Of a stretch of 64,000 bases of DNA, positions 41,933 to 50,255 are shown piece by piece. The first letter of the stretch is position 1. Each line of letters begins with the position of its first letter. Origin of the DNA: Betaproteobacteria bacterium (lineage in GTDB: Bacteria > Pseudomonadota > Gammaproteobacteria > Burkholderiales > Burkholderiaceae_C); NCBI GenBank assembly GCA_016716535.1, contig JADJWD010000007.1, positions 620,001 to 684,000 of the forward strand, read 5' to 3'. The translations under genes and the position numbers were made by a program. Under the pieces are notes generated by a model, which saw only the letters and a program-made list of their open reading frames with translations, was not told the origin of the DNA and did no database searches.

Positions 41933-42448
41933 ATGACGATCTCGACCACGCTGCGAGGCTCCGCGCTCGCGCTTGTTGCTGCCATCGCTTTGCCGGCCGC
42001 CGCGCAACCTCAAGCCGCTGGCACCTACGAGTTGCGCATGCTGACGCCCGAGACGGCGCTCGTCGCGGCGCGCGCGGCGCTCGAATCTTGCCGGCGCCAG
42101 AACTACCAGGTTGCGGTGGCCGTCGTCGACCGCGCCGGCGTCACGCAGGTGCTGCTGCGCGACCGCTTCGCCGGCCCGCACACGGTGGACATCGCCACGG
42201 GCAAGGCGTGGACGGCGGCGAGCTTTCGCACCGACACGACGTCGCTCGCCGCCGAGACGCAGGCCGGCCGGCCGATGAGCGGCTTGCGCGCCTACCCGCG
42301 CTTCATGGCCGCCGGCGGCGGCATGGTCATCCAGGGCGGCGGCCACATCTTCGGCGCCATCGGCGTCTCCGGCGGCCCGGGCGGCGAGGCCGATGAAAGC
42401 TGCGCGAAAGCGGGGCTGGCGGCGATCAAGGACGCGGTCGAGTTCTGA
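41933..42448 (+). CDS. Exported HbpS/GlcG-family (heme-binding fold) protein
   Basis: A 171-residue protein. ATG 41933 is favoured over ATG 41927 because AGGAGG at 41921-41926 leaves six bases only to the second. Signal peptide GSALALVAAIALPAAAQ. The body has RAALESCRRQNYQVAVAVVD, GVTQVLLRDRFAGPHTVDI, GKAWTAASFRTDT, GGGMVIQGGGHIFGAIGVSG and GGEADESCAKAGLAAI, the HbpS/GlcG family (PF03928). Members bind heme, corrinoids or small molecules; some are encoded near sox genes. Function here is unknown and the link to soxB is only proximity. Confidence 0.85.
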   Translation: MTISTTLRGSALALVAAIALPAAAQPQAAGTYELRMLTPETALVAARAALESCRRQNYQVAVAVVDRAGVTQVLLRDRFAGPHTVDIATGKAWTAASFRTDTTSLAAETQAGRPMSGLRAYPRFMAAGGGMVIQGGGHIFGAIGVSGGPGGEADESCAKAGLAAIKDAVEF

Positions 42449-42457
42449 TCGCACTCC

Positions 42458-42483
42458 GCCGGCCCGATCCCGCGCGGGCCGGC
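42458..42483 (+). terminator. Strong hairpin after the HbpS-like gene
   Basis: GCCGGCCCG at 42458-42466 pairs perfectly with CGGGCCGGC at 42475-42483, with an eight-base loop. It starts ten bases after the stop. No T-run follows, so it may be a weak terminator or an RNA-stabilising hairpin. Confidence 0.45.
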
Positions 42484-42540
42484 GCATCGGCGCATCTGCG
42501 CGGGGCGGTCCCATGCATGCGCCGGTCTTCGCAGGATCGG

Positions 42541-42641
42541 GACGCCGGGTGGCCGGCGCAGCGAGGTAAGAGGGGGAATCGACCGAGCGCAGCGAGGGAG
42601 AGGAGGACACGAGCGGAGCCGGCCACCCGGCGTCCTCGGCC
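42541..42641. mobile_element. MITE-like element, copy 2 (inverted relative to copy 1)
   Basis: Begins GACGCCGGGTGGCCGGC (42541-42557) and ends GCCGGCCACCCGGCGTCCTC plus GGCC (to 42641). Its internal sequence (CAGCGAGGTAAG, GAATCGACCGAGCGCAGCGA, GAGAGGAGGACACGAGCGGA) is the near-exact reverse complement of copy 1. The left end lacks the outer GGCCGAG of copy 1. The two copies bracket the HbpS-like gene in opposite orientation, so recombination could invert that gene. Confidence 0.7.
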
Positions 42642-42669
42642 CGGCCCGAAGCGCGCGCCGGCGAACGAC

Positions 42670-43719
42670 CTACTTGCGCGCCTCGAAGACCAGGTTGAAC
42701 GGCGTCTCGGTGGCGCGCCGGAAGTGCTTGAAGCCGGCATCGTTGAACACACGGCGCAGCCGCGCCTCGCCGGCCTGCGCGCCGAGCGCCAGCCCGACCT
42801 CCTGCGACAGCGAGTTCGGCGTGCACAGGCACGTCGAGGCCGCGTAGTACAGGCGGCCGACCGGGTTGAAGTTCTCGCGCAGCGTGTCCTTTGCGTAGGG
42901 CTCGACGAGCAGCACCGCGCCGTCGTTCTTCAGCGCCTGGTGCGCGTGCTTCGCCGCGCCCACCGGGTCGCCGAGGTCGTGCAGGCAGTCGAAGAAGCAG
43001 ATGAGGTCGAAGTCGCGCCCGGCATAACTCTTCGCGTTGGCGTGCTCGAAGCTCAGGCGGTCGCCGACGCCGGCCTCCGCCGCGCGCTGCTTGGCGGTGT
43101 TGATCGACGCCGCGTGGTAGTCCGAGCCGTAGAAGCGCGACTTCGGATACGTCTCGGCCAGCAGCACCGACGAGGCGCCGTGCCCGCAGCCGACATCGGC
43201 CACCTTCGCGCCGGCCTCGAGCTTGCCGACCACACCTTCGAGCGCCGGCAGCCACTCGGCGACGAGGTGGTTGCGGTAGCCCGGGCGGAAAAAGCGCTCG
43301 GTGCCCCTGAACAGGCAGGGGTGCTGGTCGCTCCACGGCAGGCCGCCGTTGCCGCGCATCGCCGCGACGAGCTTGTCCTTGCCGAGATACATCGCCGCCA
43401 GCACCGACGTGCCGCCGGCGATGAACACCGGCGAGTCCTCGACCGCCAGCGCCATCGCCTGTTCGGGCGGCAGCACGAACTCGCCGCCCTCGGTGAGCTC
43501 GATGTAGCCGGCGGCCGCCTGCGCGTTGAGCCACTCGCGCAGCAGGCGCTTGTGGCAGCCGGTCTTCTCGGCCAGCCGCTCGGCGCTGACCGGCTGGTTG
43601 TCGGCCATCGCGCGATACAGGCCGAGTTCGTCGCCGAGCATGACGTTGGCCATCAGCGCCGCGCCGCCCATGTCGGTGACGATCTTGCCCATGAAGTCCA
43701 TCAGCTTCGCTTCGTCCAT
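42670..43719 (-). CDS. Class I SAM-dependent methyltransferase with winged-helix N-terminus
   Basis: A 349-residue protein. ATG 43719 has GGAGA nine bases upstream. Residues 1-95 form a winged-helix dimerisation domain (AERLAEKTGCHKRLLREWLN, AAGYIELTEGGEFVLP). The Rossmann methyltransferase begins near 170 with AKVADVGCGHGASSVLLA, then FYGSDYHAASINTAKQRAAE, ANAKSYAGRDFDLICFFDCL and DGAVLLVEPYAKD. The architecture resembles O-methyltransferase-like proteins such as Rv2258c. Substrate unknown; its position between sox and cbb clusters gives no clear hint. Confidence 0.82.
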   Translation of the reverse strand: MDEAKLMDFMGKIVTDMGGAALMANVMLGDELGLYRAMADNQPVSAERLAEKTGCHKRLLREWLNAQAAAGYIELTEGGEFVLPPEQAMALAVEDSPVFIAGGTSVLAAMYLGKDKLVAAMRGNGGLPWSDQHPCLFRGTERFFRPGYRNHLVAEWLPALEGVVGKLEAGAKVADVGCGHGASSVLLAETYPKSRFYGSDYHAASINTAKQRAAEAGVGDRLSFEHANAKSYAGRDFDLICFFDCLHDLGDPVGAAKHAHQALKNDGAVLLVEPYAKDTLRENFNPVGRLYYAASTCLCTPNSLSQEVGLALGAQAGEARLRRVFNDAGFKHFRRATETPFNLVFEARK

Positions 43720-44136
43720 GAGATGTCTCCGTTGTCGTGTGCCGTGCGATGGAAAGAACGCCCGGCCGAAGTGAAACGGGCGCCCCCGGCGACGCGCGCA
43801 AATCAGCGCGGCGAAGCCGCAGGTTCGCTCGAGGAAACGAAGAGTCGGGGTGCCCCACCGTCGCCGTGCGCGCGACCGTGGGGCGGGCTCAGCTTGGCAC
43901 GGCGGGCGGTGCCTTGCGGTGTTTGAGCAAGAAGGACCTCGCCTTCCGCCGCGTCTCACACGCCACTGCAGCGCGGGCCATGGGGCGGCAGCCGCAGGCC
44001 AGGGGCGCGGATTATTGGCGCGTCAACCGACGCGAAGGTGGGTCCTCCATGGGACGAGCGTGGGCATCGCGGCGGACCGGATCCTCCGCCCGATGGATGC
44101 GGCAGCCGCGATCAGCGGTCAGCGCAATCAGCGCAT
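43720..44136. other. Noncoding 417-bp gap with a strong hairpin
   Basis: No convincing gene. It lies upstream of the methyltransferase and downstream of cbbA, so it contains the former's promoter. The main structure is an inverted repeat GCCCCACCGTCGC (43852-43864) against GCGACCGTGGGGC (43872-43884), one mismatch and a seven-base loop. Near the cbbA end is a run of ATCAGCG-like words (44110-44139) spaced about ten bases. No terminator with a T-run was found for cbbA. Confidence 0.5.
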
Positions 44137-45174
44137 TCAGCGATATCGCGCCGCCATCGCTTCGAGCGGCACCGGCTTGATGCGCGGCGCGGCGCCGGCG
44201 CACCCGAAGGCCTCGAAGCGCAGCTTGCAGATGCCGCGCGCGGCCTTGGTCGCAGCTTGCAGCGCCTTGCGGGGGTCGAACTCCGCGGGCTGCTCGGCGA
44301 AGGCCTGGCGCATCGCGCCGGTCATCGCCAGGCGGATGTCGGTGTCGATGTTGATCTTGCGCACGCCGCTCTTGATGCCGCGCTGGATCTCTTCGACCGG
44401 CACGCCGTAGGTTTCCTTGATGTCGCCGCCGTAACGGCGAATGATCGCGAGCCACTCCTGCGGCACGCTCGAGCTGCCGTGCATCACGAGGTGGGTGCTG
44501 GGCACCGCGTCATGGATCGCGGCGATGCGCGCAATGGCGAGGATGTCGCCGGTCGGCCGGCGGCTGAACTTGTACGCGCCGTGGCTCGTGCCGATGGCGA
44601 TGGCCAACGCATCGACGCCGGTGCGCGCGACGAAGTCCTTCGCTTGCGCCGGGTCGGTGAGGAGCTGGTCGTGGCTCAGCTTGCCGACGGCGCCGACGCC
44701 GTCTTCCTCGCCGGCTTCGCCGCTTTCCAGCGAGCCGAGGCAGCCGAGTTCGCCTTCGACCGAGACGCCGACGGCGTGCGCGAGCTTGGCGACCTGGCGC
44801 GTGACCTCGACGTTGTAGTCGTAGGGCGCGGGCGTCTTCGCGTCTTCGAGCAGCGAGCCGTCCATCATCACGCTCGTGAAGCCCGAGCGGATGGCCTGCA
44901 TGCACACCGCGGGCGACGCGCCATGGTCCTGGTGCAGCACGACCGGCAGATCCGGGTGCGCTTCGACGGCGGCGAGCACCATGTGCCGCAGGTACGGCTC
45001 GCCGGCGTACTTGCGCGCGCCGGCGCTGGCTTGCAGGATCACCGGCGAGGCGGTCTCCTCGGCCGCCTGCATGATGGCGTGGATCTGCTCGAGGTTGTTG
45101 ACGTTGAAGGCCGGCACGCCGTAGCCGTGTTCGGCGGCGTGATCGAGCACCTGGCGTAGTGAGACGAGGGCCAT
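44137..45174 (-). CDS. cbbA: Class II fructose-bisphosphate aldolase (Calvin cycle)
   Basis: A 345-residue zinc-dependent aldolase joining triose phosphates to fructose-1,6-bisphosphate or, in the Calvin cycle, sedoheptulose-1,7-bisphosphate. Features: YGVPAFNVNNLEQIHAIMQA, LPVVLHQDHGASPAVCMQAI (zinc His and catalytic Asp), GFTSVMMDGSLLED, VSVEGELGCLGSLESGEAGE, AIAIGTSHGAYKFSRRP, LVMHGSSSVPQEW and VRKINIDTDIRLAMTG. The length equals CbbA proteins of cbb operons. It is the last gene of the operon, starting 60 bases after cbbY. Confidence 0.95.
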   Translation of the reverse strand: MALVSLRQVLDHAAEHGYGVPAFNVNNLEQIHAIMQAAEETASPVILQASAGARKYAGEPYLRHMVLAAVEAHPDLPVVLHQDHGASPAVCMQAIRSGFTSVMMDGSLLEDAKTPAPYDYNVEVTRQVAKLAHAVGVSVEGELGCLGSLESGEAGEEDGVGAVGKLSHDQLLTDPAQAKDFVARTGVDALAIAIGTSHGAYKFSRRPTGDILAIARIAAIHDAVPSTHLVMHGSSSVPQEWLAIIRRYGGDIKETYGVPVEEIQRGIKSGVRKINIDTDIRLAMTGAMRQAFAEQPAEFDPRKALQAATKAARGICKLRFEAFGCAGAAPRIKPVPLEAMAARYR

Positions 45175-45234
45175 CGGAAGCTCCGTGGGGATGGGGAAGA
45201 AAGCGGGTGCGGCAGCGGCGTGCTTCGAGGCCGC

Positions 45235-46026
45235 TCAGCCGAACTGCGACACGTGCTCCATGCACGCGTGCCAGTGGCGCAGGTCGGCCAGCGTGACGCG
45301 GCCTTCGCCGGGCGGACGCACGGGCGGCGTCCAGCCTTGGCGGTCGTCGAGGCCGGGGCCGATGGCCACTGCGCCTTCGACGGTGTCGTGGGCGAAGTAG
45401 GCGCTGCGCGTCACGAGCACCGGCACTTCGGCGCCGCGCGCCGCGGCGACGCCGCCCGGTGAATCCTCCAGCGCGAGGGTGTCCAGCGGCCCGAGCCGCA
45501 GCGCCGCGAGCGCACGCCGGTAGACCTCCGGGTCGGGCTTCTTCGTCGCCACGTCTTCGCCGCAGACGACGGCGTCGAAGCGGATGCGGCCAGCACCACG
45601 TGCCGCATCGGGCGTGTCGAAGTGACGCTTCAGCAGCGCCTCGACGTTGATGCGGCTGGTCGTCGTCGCGATCGCGAGCTTCACGCCGGCGACCATCGCC
45701 TCTTCGAGCAGCTCGCGCACGCCCGCGCGCAGCGGCACGGCGCCGTCGCGCACCAGTTCGGCGTAGATGGCGTTCTTGCGCCGGTGCAGTTCGCGCGCCA
45801 GCGCCTCGCGCTCGCTGGCCAGCGCCGGTGCATCGTCGCGCTGCGCGAGGTCCGCCAGCAGCCGCTCGCGCCCGCCGGTGATGCGCAAGAGCGCGCCGTA
45901 GTGCGCCTCGCTCCAGCGCCATGGCAGCGCCAGCGCCTCGAAGGCGCGGTTGAACGCGACGAGGTGGCCGTCGCGCTCGCTCTCGACGAGCGTGCCGTCG
46001 ACGTCCCAGATCAGCGCTTGCAGCAT
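45235..46026 (-). CDS. cbbY: HAD-family sugar-phosphate phosphatase CbbY
   Basis: A 263-residue HAD hydrolase. Motif I is ALIWDVDGTLVESERDGH. The cap domain has HLVAFNRAFEALALPWRW and GALLRITGGRERLLADL, motif II KLAIATTTSRINVEALL, and motif III/IV KKPDPEVYRRAL and LALEDSPGGVAAARGA. This is CbbY, which in red-type RuBisCO organisms dephosphorylates the inhibitor xylulose-1,5-bisphosphate, so it supports the CbbX repair route. CbbZ (phosphoglycolate phosphatase) is the alternative, but the cap sequence favours CbbY. ATG 46026 has no good ribosome site; a REP-like repeat lies ten bases upstream. Confidence 0.88.
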   Translation of the reverse strand: MLQALIWDVDGTLVESERDGHLVAFNRAFEALALPWRWSEAHYGALLRITGGRERLLADLAQRDDAPALASEREALARELHRRKNAIYAELVRDGAVPLRAGVRELLEEAMVAGVKLAIATTTSRINVEALLKRHFDTPDAARGAGRIRFDAVVCGEDVATKKPDPEVYRRALAALRLGPLDTLALEDSPGGVAAARGAEVPVLVTRSAYFAHDTVEGAVAIGPGLDDRQGWTPPVRPPGEGRVTLADLRHWHACMEHVSQFG

Positions 46027-46035
46027 CGACACAGA

Positions 46036-46061
46036 CCCTTCGACAGGCTCAGGGCGAACGG
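46036..46061. repeat. REP-like element in the cbbT-cbbY gap
   Basis: CCCTTCGACAGGCTCAGGGC followed by GAACGG, a single unit of the repeat also at 13447 and 22808. It lies between the cbbT stop and the cbbY start in the middle of the Calvin operon and could affect transcript stability or cbbY translation. Confidence 0.75.
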
Positions 46062-46069
46062 GTCCTGGA

Positions 46070-48187
46070 TCAGTCGGCCGCGACCGTGGCGCCGGCCGTG
46101 CTGCATGCACAAGCCCCGGCCGCCGGCGCCAGATGCCGCTGCACCAGCTCGGTCAGCGCCTCGGCCGTCAGGCCGAAGTGCTTCGCGAGGTCGGCCGCCG
46201 GCGCCGATTCGCCGAAGCTGTCGACACCGAGCGCCGCGGCGCAGCCGTACTGCCCCCACCAGCGCGTGACACCGGCCTCGACGCCGAAGCGCGGCAGCGC
46301 CGGCGGCAGCACGGCGTCGCGCCAAGCCGCATCCTGGCGGTCGAAGACGGTGGAAGACGGCAGCGAGACGACGCGCACCGGCAGCCCCACCGCATCGAGC
46401 CGCTTCTGCGCCGCGAGCGCCAGCGCGACCTCGGAGCCGGTGGCCAGCAGCACGGCGCGCGCGCCGCTGCGCTCGGCGAGCACATAGCCGCCGCGGCGGA
46501 TCTGCGTCAGCTGCTCGACGCTGCGCGGCTGCGCCGGCAGGTTCTGCCGCGAGAGCAACAGCGCACTCGGCCGCGTTCGTGCCGCGAGCGCCTCGGTCCA
46601 CGCGACCGCCGTCTCGGCCAGGTCGCACGGCCGCCAGACATCGAGGTTCGGGATCAGCCTCAAGCTCGCCGCGTGCTCCACCGGCTGGTGCGTCGGCCCG
46701 TCTTCACCGAGGCCGATGCTGTCGTGCGTGAAGACGTGCACCACGCGCTGCTTCATCAGCGCGGCCATGCGCAGCGCGTTGCGGCTGTAGTCGCTGAAGG
46801 TGAGGAACGTGCCGCCGTAGGGAATGAAGCCGCCGTGCAGCGCCATGCCGTTCATCAGCGCGGCCATGCCGAACTCGCGCACGCCGTAGTGCAGGTGGCG
46901 GCCGGGGCCGCCTTCACCAGTTTGCGAGCGCACCGCGCCGCAGCCGGGGAAGTCGGTCAGGTTGCTGCCGGTCAGGTCGGCGCTGCCGCCCAGCATCTCG
47001 GGCAGGCGCGGCGCGAGTTCGGCCAGCACCTTCTGCGACGCCTTGCGCGTGGCCACGGCGTCGGTGGCGGCGGCGCATTGCGCCAAGAGCGCCGTCGCGT
47101 CGTCGGCGAACGACGGCGGCAGATCACCTTCGATGCGCCGCGCGAACTCGGCGGCGAGATCGGGAAACGCCGCGCGGTAGGCGGCAAAGCGCGCGCACCA
47201 GTCGGCCTCGCGCCGCTTGCCGGTTTCGCGCGCGTCCCATTGGCGCGCGATGTCGTCGGGGACCCCGAATGGCGCGTGCGGCCAGCCAATGGCCGCGCGC
47301 GTGGCGGCCACTTCGGCGGCGCCGAGCGGCTCGCCGTGCGCCTTGGCAGTGCCGGCGCGCGCCGGCGAGCCGCGGCCGATCGTCGTGCGGCAGATGATCA
47401 GCGTCGGGCCTGCGGCGTCGGCAACCCCGTTCGCGGCATTGCTCTTCGCCTCGTTGATGGCGATGGCCACCGCGTCGATGTCGTGCCCGTCGACCGGCCC
47501 GATGACGCGCCAGCCGTAGGCGCGAAAGCGTGCCGCGGTGTCGTCGCCGAACCAGCCGGCGACCGGACCGTCGATGCTGATGCCGTTGTCGTCGTACAGC
47601 GCAATGAGCTTGTTCAAGCCGAGCACGCCGGCCAGCGAGCAGACCTCGTGGCTGATGCCTTCCATCAGGCAGCCGTCGCCGACGAACGTGTACGTGTGGT
47701 GGTCGACGATCGTGTGCCCGGGCTTGTTGAAGCGCTCGGCGAGCAGCTTCTCGGCCAGGGCCATGCCCACCGCGTTGGCGATTCCCTGGCCGAGCGGGCC
47801 GGTGGTCGTCTCGACGCCGGGTGTCACGCCGACCTCGGGGTGGCCGGGCGTGAGGCTGTGCAACTGGCGGAAGCGCTTCAGCTCGCTCATCGGCAACGCA
47901 TAGCCGGTGAGATGCAGCAGCGCGTAGAGCAGCATCGACGCGTGGCCGTTGGAGAGCACGAAGCGGTCGCGGTCGGGCCAGCGCGGGTTGGCGGGGTTGT
48001 GCTTCAGGTGCCGGCGCCACAGCGCCACGGCCATTTCGGCCATGCCCATCGGCGCGCCGGGGTGGCCGGAGTTGGCCTGCTGCACGGCGTCGATGGCCAG
48101 CGCCCGCAGCGCGTTGGCGAGCGGGTCGAACGCGCCGCGCTCGGGGCGCAGCACCCGTTCGGCGGAAGCGGTTGTGGAAGCGGACAT
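46070..48187 (-). CDS. cbbT: Transketolase (Calvin cycle)
   Basis: A 705-residue thiamine-diphosphate enzyme. Features in order: LANALRALAIDAVQQANSGH, PGAPMGMAEMAVALW, DRFVLSNGHASMLLYALL, ETTTGPLGQGIANAVGMALA, the ThDP motif TFVGDGCLMEGISHEVCSLA, HDIDAVAIAINEA, RHLHYGVREFGMAALMNGMA, HDSIGLGEDGPTHQPVEHAA, and the C-terminal LLATGSEVALALAA and VTRWWGQYGC-like region. It interconverts C2 units among fructose-6-P, sedoheptulose-7-P and pentose phosphates. ATG 48187 overlaps the cbbP stop as ATGA. The C-terminal tail is slightly longer than usual (AAGACACSTAGATVAAD). Confidence 0.95.
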   Translation of the reverse strand: MSASTTASAERVLRPERGAFDPLANALRALAIDAVQQANSGHPGAPMGMAEMAVALWRRHLKHNPANPRWPDRDRFVLSNGHASMLLYALLHLTGYALPMSELKRFRQLHSLTPGHPEVGVTPGVETTTGPLGQGIANAVGMALAEKLLAERFNKPGHTIVDHHTYTFVGDGCLMEGISHEVCSLAGVLGLNKLIALYDDNGISIDGPVAGWFGDDTAARFRAYGWRVIGPVDGHDIDAVAIAINEAKSNAANGVADAAGPTLIICRTTIGRGSPARAGTAKAHGEPLGAAEVAATRAAIGWPHAPFGVPDDIARQWDARETGKRREADWCARFAAYRAAFPDLAAEFARRIEGDLPPSFADDATALLAQCAAATDAVATRKASQKVLAELAPRLPEMLGGSADLTGSNLTDFPGCGAVRSQTGEGGPGRHLHYGVREFGMAALMNGMALHGGFIPYGGTFLTFSDYSRNALRMAALMKQRVVHVFTHDSIGLGEDGPTHQPVEHAASLRLIPNLDVWRPCDLAETAVAWTEALAARTRPSALLLSRQNLPAQPRSVEQLTQIRRGGYVLAERSGARAVLLATGSEVALALAAQKRLDAVGLPVRVVSLPSSTVFDRQDAAWRDAVLPPALPRFGVEAGVTRWWGQYGCAAALGVDSFGESAPAADLAKHFGLTAEALTELVQRHLAPAAGACACSTAGATVAAD

Positions 48188-49071
48188 CACAGCGCTCCCA
48201 CCGCGGCGCGGCGCCGCTCGACCATGCGCCAGATGAACGGCGTGAAGATCAGCTGCATCGCCAGTTCCATCTTGCCGCCGGGCACCACCACCGTGTTGGC
48301 GCGACTCATCCACGAGTTGTTGATCATGTTCAGCAGGTACTGGAAGTCGATGCCCTTCGGGTTGGCGAAGCGGATCACGCAGACGCTTTCGTCGGCGCTG
48401 GGGATGTCGCGCGCGATGAACGGGTTGCTCGTGTCGACGACCGGCACGCGCTGGAAGTTGACGTGCGTGTGCGCGAACTGCGGGCAGATGAAGTTCACGT
48501 AGTCGGGCATGCGGCGCAGGATCGTGTCGGTCACCGCCTCGGCGCTGTAGCCGCGCACGTGCTTGTCGCGGTACAGCTTCTGGATCCACTCGAGGTTGAT
48601 CACCGGCACGACGCCGATCAGCAGGTCCGGGTACTTCGCGATGTTCACCTCGGGCGTGACGACGGCGCCGTGCAGCCCTTCGTAGAAGAGCATGTCGGTG
48701 TCGCCCGGCAGTTCCTCCCACGGCGTGAAGGTGCCGGGGTCCTGCTTGTACGGCGCCGCCTCGACGGGGTCGTGCAGGTACTTGCGGCGCTTGCCGGTGC
48801 CGCTTTCGCTGTAGCTGCGAAACAGCTGCTCCAGTTCGGGGAACAGGTTGTTCGCGGCACTGAAGTGGCTGAAGTGCTTGTCGCCGCGCTGCTCGGCGTC
48901 GGCCTGGCGCGCGCGCATTTCCTTGCGGTCGTAGCGGTGGAAGCTGTCGCCTTCGATGACCGCGGCGTGCACGCCTTCGCGGCGGAAGATGTTCTCGAAG
49001 GTGCGAGTCACCGAACTGGTGCCGGCGCCCGAGCTGCCGGTGATGGCGATGATGGGGTGTTTGTGCGACAT
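48187..49071 (-). CDS. cbbP: Phosphoribulokinase
   Basis: A 294-residue kinase that makes ribulose-1,5-bisphosphate, the RuBisCO substrate. P-loop IAITGSSGAGTSSVTRTF, then VIEGDSFHRYDRKEMR, the catalytic region KRRKYLHDPVEAAPYKQDPG, DTDMLFYEGLHGAVVTPEVN and IGVVPVINLEWIQKLYRDK. The length (about 290) fits the bacterial class I PRK, which is NADH-activated and AMP-inhibited rather than thioredoxin-regulated. It lies between cbbF and cbbT with overlaps. Confidence 0.96.
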   Translation of the reverse strand: MSHKHPIIAITGSSGAGTSSVTRTFENIFRREGVHAAVIEGDSFHRYDRKEMRARQADAEQRGDKHFSHFSAANNLFPELEQLFRSYSESGTGKRRKYLHDPVEAAPYKQDPGTFTPWEELPGDTDMLFYEGLHGAVVTPEVNIAKYPDLLIGVVPVINLEWIQKLYRDKHVRGYSAEAVTDTILRRMPDYVNFICPQFAHTHVNFQRVPVVDTSNPFIARDIPSADESVCVIRFANPKGIDFQYLLNMINNSWMSRANTVVVPGGKMELAMQLIFTPFIWRMVERRRAAVGAL

Positions 49072-49093
49072 GACGAGTGGCCTCGGCCGAGCT

Positions 49094-50230
49094 TCAATCC
49101 CTGAACAGGCTGCGCGGTGCGAACAGCGGCGCCGGCGCCTCGGAAGGCACGGGCTCGTGGTGGTAGCGCTCGATGCGCTCGACCTCGCTCTTGCTGCCGA
49201 AGACGAAGCCGATGCGCTGGTGCAGCGTGCTCGGCTTGACGCCGAGGATCGGCTGCCGCCCGGTGCTGGCGCGGCCGCCGGCCTGCTCGATCAGGTAGCC
49301 CACCGGGTTGGCCTCGTACAGCAGCCGCAGCCGCCCGGGCTTGGCCGGGTCCTTGGTGTCACGCGGGTAGAGGAAGACGCCGCCGCGCATCAAGATGCGG
49401 TGAGCCTCGGCCACCATGCTGGCGATCCAGCGCATGTTGAAGTCCTTGCCGCGCGGGCCGGTCTTGCCGGCCAGGCACTCGTCGACGTAGCGCTTGACGG
49501 GCGGCTCCCAGAAGCGGCTGTTGCTGGTGTTGATCGCGAACTCCTGCGTCTCCTCGGGCACGCGGATGTCGGCGTGCGAGAGCACGAACTCACCGAGGTT
49601 CGGGTTCAGCGTGAAGCCGGCGACGCCGTTGCCGACGCTCAGCACGAGCATCGTGCTCGGGCCGTAGATCGCGTAGCCGGCGGCCACCTGCGCGGCGCCG
49701 GGCTGCAGGAAGTCGGCTTCGGTCACGTCGCGGCCGCTGGCGATGACGTCGTCGGGCGCGCGCAGCACCGAGAAGATGCTGCCCACCGAGACGTTGACGT
49801 CGATGTTGCTGCTGCCGTCCAGCGGGTCGAAGACGAGCAGGTACTTGCCGCGCGGGTAGCTGTTCGGGATCTGGCGCGCCTCGTCCATCTCCTCGCTGGC
49901 CAGCCCCGCGAGGTGGCCGTTCCACTCGTTCATCCGCACGAAGATCTCGTTGGAGAGCACGTCGAGGGGCTTTTGCACCTCGCCTTGCACGTTGACCTGG
50001 CCGCCGAGGGGACCGGCACCGTTGGCCCCGTTGACATCGGCGCCGATGCCGTTCGGCATCGAGGTCCCCACCGTGTCGGCCAGCGTGCCGAAGGCAACGA
50101 TGCGCGCGATCGCCTTGCAGGCCATCGCGACGTCGAGCACCAGCGCGTTGAAGTCGCCGCTGGCGCCGGGGAAGCGGCGGCGCTCCTCGATCAGGTAGCG
50201 GGTCAGGGTCCAGCGGCCGGACAGCGGCAT
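49094..50230 (-). CDS. cbbF: Class I fructose-1,6-bisphosphatase
   Basis: A 378-residue Mg-dependent phosphatase. Metal site LLVFDPLDGSSNIDVNVSVG and the preceding NEWNGHLAGLASEEMDEARQ carry the expected acidic residues. Substrate-binding parts include INTSNSRFWEPPVKRYVDE, KDFNMRWIASMVAEAHRILM, GGVFLYPRD and LLYEANPVGYLIEQAGG. It probably acts on both fructose- and sedoheptulose-bisphosphate in the cycle. A short insertion around ADVNGANGAGPLGG near residue 65 is not in most homologues. Confidence 0.95.
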   Translation of the reverse strand: MPLSGRWTLTRYLIEERRRFPGASGDFNALVLDVAMACKAIARIVAFGTLADTVGTSMPNGIGADVNGANGAGPLGGQVNVQGEVQKPLDVLSNEIFVRMNEWNGHLAGLASEEMDEARQIPNSYPRGKYLLVFDPLDGSSNIDVNVSVGSIFSVLRAPDDVIASGRDVTEADFLQPGAAQVAAGYAIYGPSTMLVLSVGNGVAGFTLNPNLGEFVLSHADIRVPEETQEFAINTSNSRFWEPPVKRYVDECLAGKTGPRGKDFNMRWIASMVAEAHRILMRGGVFLYPRDTKDPAKPGRLRLLYEANPVGYLIEQAGGRASTGRQPILGVKPSTLHQRIGFVFGSKSEVERIERYHHEPVPSEAPAPLFAPRSLFRD

Positions 50231-50255
50231 GGCGGGCTTTCGGTGGTGAGTGAAA

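Noticed and set aside
44110..44139. ATCAGCG-like words spaced about 10 bases as a possible CRISPR or iteron set
   Set aside because: Only four imperfect short copies, no spacers of CRISPR length, no cas genes or replication gene nearby; at most a weak local repeat.
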